From contig CAWANP010000017.1 in assembly GCA_963783445.1 (NCBI GenBank), positions 62,001-126,000 on the forward strand: a stretch of DNA of 64,000 nt, in the 5' to 3' direction. The translations under genes were made by a program, and so were the position numbers. Below are positions 10,458 to 18,958 of this stretch, in pieces (positions within the stretch are counted from its first letter, which is position 1; every line of letters begins with the position of its first letter). The notes beneath the pieces were generated by a model that did no database searches, had not been told where the DNA came from, and saw nothing but the letters and a program-made list of their open reading frames with translations. This DNA comes from CAWANP01 sp963783445 (lineage in GTDB: Bacteria > Chloroflexota > Anaerolineae > JAAYZQ01).

Positions 10458-11351
10458 TCAGGATCTGCCCTTCTTCATCTGTCGTTTGGCTGCTTGCAGT
10501 ACGTTGCTCATGAGCATGACGTTGGTCATCGAGCCGGTGCCACCGGGTACGGGCGTGATCATGCCGGCCACCTCTTTTGCTTCCTCAAAATCCACGTCGC
10601 CCACCCACTGGTCTCCCAGGCGATTGAAGCCAAAATCAATGACGACGGCGCCCGGCTTGACCATGTCGCCCTTGATCAGGTGGGGGACGCCCACGGCGGT
10701 GCAGAGGATATCGGCTTCCTGGGTGACGTCGCCCAGGGGCCGGGTGCGAGAGTGGCACATGCTCACCGTGGCATGGTGCTGCATGAGCAGGAAGGACATG
10801 GGCCGCCCGACAATGTTGGAGCGGCCGACGACGACGGCGCGCTTGCCCTCCATCTCTACGCCTGCCCTCTTTAGCATCTCCAGTCCCCCCAGCGGCGTGG
10901 CGGGTACCAGATAGTCCTGTATTCCGCATCCGGGTCGCGCACCGGGCCGGCCTGGGCCAGCCGTCCGGCGTTGATGGGGTTGACGCCATCGGCGTCCTTG
11001 ATGGCCCGGATGGTGGCCTTGATCTCGTCCTCATCCAGGCCCCTGGGCAGCGGCTCCTGGAGCATGATGCCGTTGATCCTCCCGTCAGCATTGAGGGTGG
11101 CGATGAGGTCGATCACTTCATCCTCGCTGGCCGTGTCGGGCAGGGTGTGCATGGTAAAGCCCATGCCCGCGCTTTCAAAAGAACGCTTGATCATCTTGCC
11201 ATAGCTGACCGAGGCCGGATCGCTGCCCAGCCCGGACTACGGCGATGGTTGGCGCAAAGCCGTGTTCCTCCTGGAATTCGGCTACTTCGGCCAGGATCTC
11301 CTGCCGTACCTCTTTGGCCATCGCTCGCCCGTCGAGAATCTCTGCTGTCAT
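10458..11351 (-). CDS. folD: Methylene-THF dehydrogenase/methenyl-THF cyclohydrolase, first copy, frameshifted
   Basis: Bifunctional FolD that interconverts 10-formyl-, methenyl- and methylene-THF using NAD(P). It begins MTAEILDGRAMAKEVRQEIL and retains GIMLQEPLPRGLDEDEI, DADGVNPINAGRLA, the Rossmann signature VVVGRSNIVGRPMSFLL and the C-terminal PVPGGTGSMTNVMLM. The ATG at 11349-11351 follows AAAGGAGAAAGC. Frameshifts lie near 11235 and 10890. It is only moderately similar to the second copy at 14546. It is read after the two-component genes, suggesting a shared transcript from the 14.1-kb promoter. Confidence 0.9.
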
Positions 11352-11353
11352 GC

Positions 11354-11631
11354 TTTCTCCTTTCATTCCGGATTGCGCCAGGATCGCGTCCTGCAGGTCC
11401 AGGTTCCAATCTTCGATCCGCTCGCAGGCGCCTGTCTCGCCCCATACGTCGATGACGCGTGGCATCGGAACAGATGGATTGGACAAAGGCTTCAAACTTG
11501 TCCTGCTCCGGCCCGTCGGTACTGACGTAGGCCAGCGTGGCCTGGGTGACCAAGGCGTTGGCGGTCTGCCGACCAAATGCCTCTACAAGTTCGGGTCCAA
11601 TGGTTGCATCGATGATGTCTTCGACGTCCAT
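11354..11631 (-). CDS. Small conserved-looking protein upstream of folD, function unknown
   Basis: Starts MDVEDIIDATIGPELVEAFG at an ATG (11629-11631) with a very strong GGAGGAGGAGGAG ribosome site and continues to DKFEAFVQSICS. After one frame change near 11465 it resumes as RVIDVWGETGACERIEDW. The body is ~90 residues, mostly helical, with no membrane segment. The natural stop is not visible: in the present sequence its final frame runs into folD, so a second indel near 11360 is likely. I do not recognise the family. Confidence 0.55.
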
Positions 11632-11673
11632 TCACTCCTCCTCCTCCTGCTATACGCTCGGTCTCGCGACTTT

Positions 11674-13284
11674 CTAGACGGGTACATTTACGATGATGCG
11701 GGTTCCCTGGCCGGGCGCCGAATCGACCACCAGGCCGCCGCTCAATAGGCGAGCGCGTTCGTGCATGCCGATGAGGCCCAGTCCGCTGGCGCTGGCCGGG
11801 TGGTCGGTCAGCGTGGGCGGTTTGAAGCCCCGGCCGTCATCCTTTACGGTGAGCTTGATGGAGCTGTCACTCATCTCCACCAAGGTGATCACCGTGCGTC
11901 GCCTGCGCGTGCTTTCTCACATTGTTCAGCGCCTCCTGGGCGATACGGAACAGGGTCAGCTCTACTTCCGAAGACAGGCGGCGGCGCTCGCCCTTGAGCT
12001 GGAACTCGGCATGCAGATCCCGTCTTGGCGGTTGAGATCGGTCGTCAGCTCCTCCAGGGTAGGCAAGAGCCCCAGATCATCCAGGATGGAGGGGCGCAGG
12101 TCCTGGCTAAAGCGCCGCACGCGGCGGATCATATCGCCCGTCTCTATCTGAAGCACCCGGATGCGGGCCGCGGCGGCCTCGGGCAACGTTTCATCGGAGG
12201 TGGTCAGCGCCTCCATATGGCGGGTCAGGGCGATGAGGGACTGGATGGTGTCGTCGTGCAGCTCGCGGGCGATGCGCTTGCGCTCGTTCTCCTGGGCCTG
12301 GGTGATCCTGCGTGCGTAGAAGCGCATATTCTCGTAGAGGTAGGCGTTTTCGATGGCGATCCCGGCCTGGCGTCCAATTGCCGTCAGAATGGCGACGTCG
12401 CGTTCCGAAAAGCCCTTGGGCCTCTCGATGGACAGGACACTGAGGGCGCCAAAGACCCTGTCGCCGCTCACGATGGGCACGGTGGCGACGCTGGTCAGAC
12501 CTGCCTGCAAGAAGGCTCCACCGCCCGGGGGTAGGTCTTGTAGTCGTCGATGATGGTGGGCTGGCCGGTGCTCATCACCTCGGCAGAGACGCCCTCGCTC
12601 CTGGTCACGGTCACGCTGGCCAATTCGGCGGGCAGATGGTGGAGGTAGGGGTAGGTGACCATGTTTCGGGCTTCATCGAGCAGGGCGACGATCCCGCCAT
12701 CGGTGCCCACGATATCGACGGCGATCTCCATGACCTTGGGTAGCACGCGGTCCAGCTCGAGTTCGGAGGTGACTTCTTCGGCCACCTGGCCCAGGGAACG
12801 CTCGATCTGGAGGTCGCGCAAGCGTTCCTGGTAGAGCCGCACGTTCTCGACAAACGTGCCGATGATGTTGCAGATGGTGTTGAGCAGTTCGACTTCCTGG
12901 CGGAGGAGGGGGCAGGCGGTCCGGGCGCCGACAAAGAGCAGTCCGTTGACCTCGCCCTTGGCCTTGAGCGGTCCGGCCAGCTTGCAGTGAAGGTCCTCGT
13001 GGCGGGCGAGCATGCGCGATGACTTTGAGTCCGTCGGGGCAGGCGACCACTTCAGGCGGCAGGTCCCGGTGGGCAACAAGGGTCAGCCCTTGCTCCTCCT
13101 CGCCCAGGAGATAGACCGCGCCGAGTTCCATGCCCAGCACCTGGATGACCGTGTCCAGGATGTCATTCAGCGTTTTGTCCACGTCAAAAGACTGGGTCAG
13201 CGCCGTGGTGACATTGTTGATCATATTCAGGCGCGAGAGGACTCGTTCGTACGATTCCCGGCCCTGCATGATATGGCTCTCCAT
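11674..13284 (-). CDS. Soluble GAF-domain sensor histidine kinase (NarL/DegS family), frameshifted
   Basis: A ~535-residue cytosolic kinase with no membrane segment. Two GAF domains come first (INNVTTALTQSFDVDKTLND to LYQERLRDLQIERSLGQVAE, then a second ending QAGIAIENAYLYENM). The HisKA_3 dimerisation helix follows with the phosphoacceptor in ERKRIARELHDDTIQSLIAL, and then the HATPase domain (KDDGRGFKPP, ASGLGLIGMHERARLLSGG). Frameshifts lie near 13010, 12510, 11965 and 11910. It is directly downstream of its response regulator. Two GAF domains suggest a small-molecule, heme or redox ligand, but the ligand cannot be read from sequence. Confidence 0.9.
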
Positions 13285-13395
13285 TAGCCTGCTCCTCTGT
13301 GTCGGCTTTGTGGACTGCCAGTAGTAGAAGTGGTACTCTGTAGGTCCAGCGGGCCTGCCACCGGCGTATGGTTGGGGCGGGCCTGCCAGAGATCT

Positions 13396-14062
13396 CTAGA
13401 AGGTATCCTCCAACGTGATCAGACCTTTTCGAAGCCCATACCATGACGGCTTCGGTCCGCGAGCCCACCCCCATCTTGTTAAAGACGTTGCTGAGGTGGG
13501 TTTGGACGGTGCGCACGCTGATGGACAGTTCCCGGGCGATGACCCGGTTCGACATCCCCCTGGCCGCCAGGCCCAGAACCTCCAGCTCTCTTTCGGTGAT
13601 CTGTTCCAGCCCGTTCTTGGCGCCGGACCCCGCGTCACTGGATGCAAAGCGATTGATGACCTTGCGGGTGATGGCCGGATGCAGTACCGATTCGCCGGCG
13701 TGTACGGCCCGGATGGCCTCGACGAGCTTGTCGACACTCACGTCTTTTAGCAGATAGCCGGCAGCGCCGGCCTCGAGGAAGGCAAAGATGTACTGCTCGC
13801 TGTCATAGGCGGTGAGTACCAGGATGGCGATGCCGGGGGCGACGGCCTTGATGTGCCGGGTGGCCTCGATGCCGTTGAGCTTGGGCATCGCAAAGTCCAT
13901 GATGACCACGTCGGGGCGCTCTTTGAGGGCCAGCTGGACGGCTTCCTGGCCATCGCTGGCTTCAGCCACGACTTCCAGATCCTCCTGCTGATCCAATAGT
14001 TCCCTCGTGCCTTGGCGCACGACGGCATGGTCTTCAGCCAGCAGGATTCGAATCGTCTCCAC
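13396..14062 (-). CDS. NarL/FixJ-family response regulator
   Basis: Receiver domain (METIRILLAEDHAVVRQGTR, phospho-acceptor Asp in DVVIMDFAMP, Lys in GYLLKDVS) followed by a LuxR-type helix-turn-helix (LTERE-like ITERELEVLGLAARG, IARELSISVRTVQTHLSNVF). One frameshift near 13437 separates VMVWA from the natural C terminus EKGLITLEDTF. The ATG is at 14060-14062, about 20 nt after the promoter -10. It is the likely partner of the GAF kinase downstream. Its targets may include the folate and CODH promoters, but no operator was identified. Confidence 0.92.
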
Positions 14063-14082
14063 AGTGATCTCCTCTGGCCGCT

Positions 14083-14111
14083 ATTATATCACCGGCTGGT
14101 CGTATGCACAA
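14083..14111 (-). promoter_or_regulatory. Promoter of the two-component/folD transcript
   Basis: Minus-strand TTGTGC (14106-14111), 17-bp spacer and TATAAT (14083-14088), placing the start point about 15 nt before the response-regulator ATG. Confidence 0.68.
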
Positions 14112-14545
14112 ACCGGGGATGGCGTATACGGTTCGGTGGAAGTCTGAGTTGGGACGGACCCTATGTGAACGAAGGGCGGAGGGTGACTGCCTGCATCGTC
14201 CTGGCGGGTATTCACCAACAACCCTGTCATGCCCGCATGGTTCTGTCGGGAATGATAGGTCAGCTTGGCGGCATCTCCACCGAAGTTGATACGGAACCAA
14301 ATCAGGGACGCGAACCGTACCTTGTGTCCCGACGCGCCTACGCCAAAATACGTAGGGGGCTCTACGTGTCTTGGGAAGTCTAGCTCCCGGAGAATACGCA
14401 GAGGCAGGGTAGGTATGCAGGTCCTTCCTCGTAGGGATAAGCTCCGCGGCAAAATGGTTGCTTTAGCCGATGACAGCGCAGCGGGCTTGTGGTAAGATGT
14501 GCACAGTTGAGAAGAGAACGAAATCATGCACAAGGAGCATATGAA
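14112..14545. other. Divergent intergenic region between response regulator and second folD
   Basis: This ~430-bp stretch has no convincing ORF on either strand. Besides the minus-strand promoter just outside it, only a weak plus-strand extended -10 (TGTGGTAAGAT near 14488-14498) and the AAGGAG ribosome site before folD are seen. Confidence 0.5.
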
Positions 14546-15517
14546 ATGACAGCAAAGATTCTGGACGGTAGCGCGATATCGAAGCAAATTCTGGCAGAGA
14601 TCAAGGATCAGACCTCCGTGTTTGAAGCGGACTGGAAAGCGACCCCGACCCTGGCCCTGATGCGTGTGGGCGATGACCCGGCTTCGGTGAGCTATGCCGG
14701 TATGATCGAGCGCACCTGCAAGAAGGTCGGCATGGTCTTCCAAAGCCATACCCTGCCCGCAGATGCGACCGAGGACGAGGCGGTCCGGCTGATGCGCAAG
14801 CTGAACGACGACGAGAACGTGCACGGCATCATCCTGCAGCAGCCGCTGCCCGAAGGCCTGCACGCCGAGGCCGTCGTTGAGGCCATGGACCCGGCCAAGG
14901 ACGTGGACGGCGCCCACCCACTGAACGCCGGCCGGCTGGCCCGCGCTGCGTTTGTCGACAGCCCGCAGAACGTCGGCCCCTACTTTGTTCCGGCCACGCC
15001 ACTGGGCGGCCTGGAACTGCTGAAGCGCTACGCCATCCCGGTCGATGGCCAGCGAGCCGTCATCGTCGGCGCCAGCAACCTGATCGGCAAGCCGATGTCG
15101 CTTCTGCTGACCCGCCACTGGGCGACCGTGACGGTCTGCGACCTGCACACCAAGCCGCTGGCCGAGATCACCCGGCAGGCCGACATCCTGGTGAGCGTCA
15201 CCGGTGTGGCCCACCTGGTCACGGCTGACATGATCAAGCCCGGCGCGACGGTTCTGGACTTTGGCTTTGCCCGCCTGGATGGCAAGTGGGTTGGCGACGT
15301 GGATGCGGAAGCCGCCAAGGAGATCGCTGGCGGCATCAGCCCTGTGCCCGGCGGCACCGGCCCCATGACCAACGCCATGCTCATGCGCAACACGCTGACA
15401 GCAGCGGAGCGCCAGGTACGCCTGGGTGTCAAGGCCGCGAGCCGTGTCTCTGCGGTGAGCCTGACCCCCGTGGGTCTGGGCGACATGCAGCAGCCCACCG
15501 ACAGCATCATGCAGTAA
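14546..15517 (+). CDS. folD: Methylene-THF dehydrogenase/methenyl-THF cyclohydrolase, second copy (intact)
   Basis: An intact 323-residue FolD: MTAKILDGSAISKQILAEI, catalytic-region Tyr and Lys around SVSYAGMIERTCKKVGM, GIILQQPLPEGLHAE, DVDGAHPLNAGRLARAAF, Rossmann VIVGASNLIGKPMSLLLTRH and PVPGGTGPMTNAMLMRNTL. A tail of ~25 residues after the usual end (VKAASRVSAVSLTPVGLGDM) is longer than in typical FolD. The ATG at 14546 is 8 nt after AAGGAG; an ATG five bases earlier is followed at once by a stop. This is the only plus-strand gene of the pathway cluster, followed by a good terminator. Confidence 0.94.
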   Translation: MTAKILDGSAISKQILAEIKDQTSVFEADWKATPTLALMRVGDDPASVSYAGMIERTCKKVGMVFQSHTLPADATEDEAVRLMRKLNDDENVHGIILQQPLPEGLHAEAVVEAMDPAKDVDGAHPLNAGRLARAAFVDSPQNVGPYFVPATPLGGLELLKRYAIPVDGQRAVIVGASNLIGKPMSLLLTRHWATVTVCDLHTKPLAEITRQADILVSVTGVAHLVTADMIKPGATVLDFGFARLDGKWVGDVDAEAAKEIAGGISPVPGGTGPMTNAMLMRNTLTAAERQVRLGVKAASRVSAVSLTPVGLGDMQQPTDSIMQ

Positions 15518-15560
15518 GGCAGACTCGGCCGCAATCGGGCGGCAGAGGGTTGCAAGCACA

Positions 15561-15587
15561 AGGGACGGCCAGAGGCCGTCCCTTTTA
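15561..15587 (+). terminator. Rho-independent terminator of folD
   Basis: AGGGACGGCC / GGCCGTCCCT perfect 10-bp stem with a 3-nt loop, followed by TTTT, 44 bp after the folD stop. Confidence 0.85.
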
Positions 15588-15713
15588 GCATTGGTCTGGA
15601 GGAGGCGTCACGACCCGCGAGCCACTGCCAAGCCGCGAGCCGCGCTCCGCCCCCGCTCAGGAACGCCTGGGGATGAACAGCTTTGTCCCTTGTCCCCCAC
15701 GCTCCCCATCGCT

Positions 15714-16342
15714 CTAGAGTCTGCTCACCACATAGTCATAGATCTCGTCGCGCATGACGCCCTTGCCCTCAAGCAGGGCGTCCAGTTTGGCCCGCCGGTC
15801 GGCAACGAATTCCGCGTCCTTGAGGGTAGCCCAGGTTGATGAGCACGTTGAGGGCCGCGCTGCGCAGCGCCGCTTCGGCCATCAGAACGGCCACGCCGGC
15901 GTCGCTGACGGCCCACTTGTTGCCCATGTCGGCGGCGGGCAGGCAGAGGTCCATGACCTCTGCTGCTGCTTCGGCGATGCTGCAGGGGCACGTCGGTGGC
16001 GACCTTGAGCGCGGCCTGCATGGCAACCGCTCGCTCGGCTTTTTCCTCGTCGGTCCCGCGCGGCATCTTGGCGGCTTTCGAGTAGCCGGTGTAGGCCGCG
16101 ACGTCCGCTTCCAGCAGGTCGGTCAATTTGGCGCGCAGGGCCTCGGACTGAGCGAGCAGGTTGCCAATGTCATCCTGGACGTCGGCGTAGGCTTTTTTGC
16201 CCAGGGTCAGGTTGCAGACCATGCTGACCAGCGCTGCGCCCAATGCGCCGCTGATGGCGGCAACGCTTCCCCCGCCCGGGGCTGGTGCGCTGCTGGCCAA
16301 TTCGTCGAGAAAGTTGGTCACGGGTTTGTCTGTGAGTTTCAT
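15714..16342 (-). CDS. fchA: Methenyl-THF cyclohydrolase FchA (formiminotransferase-cyclodeaminase family)
   Basis: All-helical cyclodeaminase-fold protein of ~209 residues. It begins MKLTDKPVTNFLDELASSAP and has the signature PAPGGGSVAAISGALGAALV, then NLTLGKKAYADV and IAEAAAEVMDLCLPAADMGN. In acetogens this family is the separate cyclohydrolase of the methyl branch, so the activity may duplicate FolD. Frameshifts lie near 15990 and 15825. The ATG at 16340-16342 follows AGGAGG. It converges on the plus-strand folD and is flanked upstream by REP palindromes. Confidence 0.88.
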
Positions 16343-16373
16343 GTTCTGTATCCTCCTCATTGGATAGGCTTGA

Positions 16374-16488
16374 GGCGGACACAGTCCGCCGGTTCGTACG
16401 CGTCAGAGTGCTGGACTGTGGTCCAGCACGAGCGAATCTGCATGAATACTGCTTGACAATACCTGCTTGAGGCGGACCACAGTCCGCC
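16374..16488. repeat. REP-like palindromes downstream of the RAYT gene
   Basis: Three palindromes: an imperfect GCGGACACAGTCCGCC at 16375-16390, the GTGCTGGA-CTGTGG-TCCAGCAC element at 16408-16429, and the perfect GGCGGACCACAGTCCGCC at 16471-16488, which ends one base before the transposase stop. Confidence 0.85.
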
Positions 16489-16489
16489 G

Positions 16490-17050
16490 CTAACCCATCA
16501 ATGCGCGAGCGTCTTCAATGGGTATGATACACTGCCCATCTCCCAAGTAGAAGCGAGCAGTCGACCAGACATAGTCCTCAGGCGTGTCCACTAGCTGCCA
16601 TGCAGGCTGCAAGGGATTGTTGTGGATGTATGTGAGCTTCTGGCTGAGGAAGTCTGCCGTCGCAACACTCTTGGATAGGTAGCCATCTTCCCATACCTTG
16701 TACATCTGCTTGTCCGGACGTGTGACCAAAGATGCTAGAATCCCCAGCGCTTTTTGGTTCTCCTCGACCTGATAGTGGCGAACAACCAACTGGGCAGCGC
16801 TCGTCTTGAAGGCTCGGGCCCAGTCTGCAGGTGGAAAGTCGGATGGGCACTGGACGATGGCATGCATGTGGTTGGGCATTACAACAAAGGCATAGAGGCT
16901 CACGTGGTTCATCAGACTGATAAAGTACATAGCATCGACGAGCTGGCGCTTTACGATGTCGCGGTGGAAGATGTGTGTACGTTCAGCAGCGGTCGTCGTG
17001 ACAAAGTACAGATGGTCTGGATCAAAGTCAGGGCGCCATCGTGTTGTCAC
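16490..17050 (-). CDS. REP-associated tyrosine transposase (RAYT, IS200-like Y1 family)
   Basis: A 186-residue Y1 transposase. The HUH pair is in VVMPNHMHAIVQ, and the nucleophile Tyr is probably in SQKLTYIHNNPLQPAW. The N terminus (TTRWRPDFDPDHLYFVTTTA) and the ending (EDYVWSTARFYLGDG) are typical of the TnpA-REP branch. The start is taken as GTG 17048-17050, five bases after GGAGAGG; the open frame upstream runs through a palindrome and is not used. It is intact, single copy, and bracketed on both sides by the palindromes it is expected to move. No second IS gene is present. Confidence 0.88.
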   Translation of the reverse strand: MTTRWRPDFDPDHLYFVTTTAAERTHIFHRDIVKRQLVDAMYFISLMNHVSLYAFVVMPNHMHAIVQCPSDFPPADWARAFKTSAAQLVVRHYQVEENQKALGILASLVTRPDKQMYKVWEDGYLSKSVATADFLSQKLTYIHNNPLQPAWQLVDTPEDYVWSTARFYLGDGQCIIPIEDARALMG

Positions 17051-17084
17051 GTTTACCTCTCCTGGAAGTCTTCTGACCAGTATT

Positions 17085-17254
17085 CTGCCAGGGTCAGACA
17101 ACGGTCCGTCGTTTGTATGCCCTATGTGCTGGACTGTGGTCCAGCACAAGCAGTTGTGAGAAGTCAAGCACGAGCAATCTGAATGGATAGCGTTTGAGGC
17201 GGACCAGGGTCCGCCGGTTTGTGCTCACCAGGGTGCTGGACTGTGGTCCAGCAC
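17085..17254. repeat. REP-like palindromes upstream of the RAYT gene
   Basis: Elements: a degenerate GGACCACAG-type copy near 17095-17112, GTGCTGGA-CTGTGG-TCCAGCAC at 17126-17147, GGCGGACCAGGGTCCGCC at 17198-17215, and a second GTGCTGGA copy at 17233-17254. The two palindrome types alternate. Confidence 0.85.
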
Positions 17255-17274
17255 AAGAAGTTGTTGGAATCCTG

Positions 17275-18160
17275 TCACGCTGGCAGCAGTCCTTTGCTTT
17301 GCAGCAGCCCGATGGCATCGGTAGAGTGCTTGTCCATGCCCAGGGTCTTGGCGTCCAGCCCGTAGGCGACGCCCATCAGTTGGGTAAAATAGGCGATGGG
17401 AATGTCGAACTGGCCGCCAAACTCGTCGTTGATCTGCTTCTGGAGCAGGTCAAGGTTGGCGTGGCACAGGGGGCAGGCTGTGGTAATGATGTCCGCCCCC
17501 ACGTCGATGGCGTTCTGCAGGATCTTGTGGCTCAGGTCCAGGGCAATCTCCAGCGTGCTGAGCGACAGCGATCCGCCACAGCAGTCGGTCTTGTAGGACC
17601 AATCCACCGCCTCGGCGCCCAGGCCTCCATCAGGTGGTCCATGTTCATGGGGTACTCAAAGTTGTCCGCGCCGGTCACGTCGGGCGGGCGGGTGAGCAAG
17701 CAGCCATAGTAGCTGGCCACCTTGAGGCCCTCCAGGGGCTTGACCACCGGCTCTGTGGCAGCCTCGTTGCCGACGCGGTCGGTGATGGTCGTCAGCAGGC
17801 TGTCTACCTCGATGCCGCCGGTATACTCGAAGCCGATGTCGTCCGCGATTTCTGCCGGAGTTCGGGGTCGTTCTCGACCTCGTGCATGGCCACACGGAAC
17901 CGGGAAAAGCAGGCGGCACAGGGCATGGTCATATAGTCGTGGCCCAGGTCCTCGGCGATGGCCAGGGTCTTCATGGGCAGCTTGACGGCCCGGTAGTGGT
18001 TGGTATTGTGGGCCGGCGAGGTACCGCAGCACACCCAGCCCTCGGGCTCGACCAGGTTCAGGCCCAGTTTCTCGGCCACGGCCATGGTGGACATGTGGAA
18101 CTCGATGCCGGTAGCATGCAGGCTGCAGCCGGGATAGTAGGAGATAACGTTGTCTTTGAC
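17275..18160 (-). CDS. hdrB: Heterodisulfide reductase subunit B (first set), frameshifted
   Basis: Cysteine-rich subunit with two CCG domains: VISYYPGCSLHATGIEF, EGWVCCGTSPAHN with MPCAACFSRF, then SYYGCLLTRPPDV, KTDCCGGSLSL and TTACPLCHANLDLL. In methanogens these hold the non-cubane [4Fe-4S] pair that reduces heterodisulfide; in acetogens the substrate side is uncertain. The ~295-residue span is normal. Frameshifts lie near 17865 and 17625. The first codon of the conserved frame is GTC (18158-18160) right after GGAGGG, where a GTG would be expected, so a base error at the start codon is likely. Confidence 0.9.
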
Positions 18161-18793
18161 CCGTCCCTCCGGTTCCCGCTTCCGCGCGTTTGCGCGATAG
18201 CGGGCATCATGTCCGGGCCAACGGGCGCCGCATCCGCGCCCGCCGCTTCCCCGGCCGATCGCCCGTTGCGCGAGCGTCGGGCGATGCTGGGCAGGATTTT
18301 GAGCTTGCCTGTCCGGAGCATCTTGACGGCCAGTGGGATGTCGTACTTGAAGAGCTGGCGAAAATCCAGTTGCCCGGCAAAGAACTCGCGGGTGTACAGC
18401 TCGGCCATCAGTCCCAGCTCCCACATGCGGCCAAACCAGTTGATGCCCCGATTGGCCGACTTGTAGAACATGGGTACGGTAGGCGCCTTGGACTTGATGC
18501 CCTGCTCGGCGGCCATGATCTCCAGTCGTCCATGATGCGGGCGATGTCGATGTCTTGCGGACAGCGGGTGGAACAGGTCTCGCAGGCGGCGCAGATGGAG
18601 ATGGTCCGCGAGTTGAGCACCAGGTCGGTTTGCCCGAACTGGGCGGCTCGCAGCACCTGGTGGGGTGTCAGGTCAAAGTAGGCCGCCACCGGGCAGCCAG
18701 CCGTGCACTTTTTGCATTGGTAGCAGAGAAAGACGTTCTCGCCGGAACGGTCGCGGATCTCCCGGGCGAGGTCGTCTCGAGCGTAATTGTCAT
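18158..18793 (-). CDS. hdrC: Heterodisulfide reductase subunit C (first set), frameshifted
   Basis: Two classical 4Fe-4S motifs link HdrA to HdrB: NVFLCYQCKKCTAGCPVAAY and CAACETCSTRCPQDID. Downstream is the helical part (PMFYKSANRGINWFGRMWE, YTREFFAGQLDFRQLFKY). The ATG at 18791-18793 follows GAGGAG, and a frame change after six codons brings it to DDLAREIRDRSG. A second frame change lies near 18525. No stop is visible before hdrB; the two genes probably overlapped by a few bases before the suspected start-codon error. Confidence 0.87.
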
Positions 18794-18958
18794 GAGCCAA
18801 CTCCTCAACAGAGTACAATCCGAGGAAGCTCTGTCCCCAAGGCCCTGTTTTGCCGGGTGCCGGGGGATGCGAGCGAGCTTTTGGATGGCTTATGCAGACT
18901 GCCGCGCTGGATCGTACTTGGGGCCGATCTGGGTTGCCTTGACGATGCTGTCCACGGC

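Noticed and set aside
13184..13395. C-terminal extension of the response regulator into the kinase gene
   Set aside because: Caused by a single indel near 13437; in the corrected frame the protein ends GLITLEDTF at 13396.
14084..15559. 491-codon minus-strand open frame opposite folD
   Set aside because: It is the antisense shadow of the intact plus-strand folD, has no ribosome site or known motif, and crosses the terminator and promoter regions.
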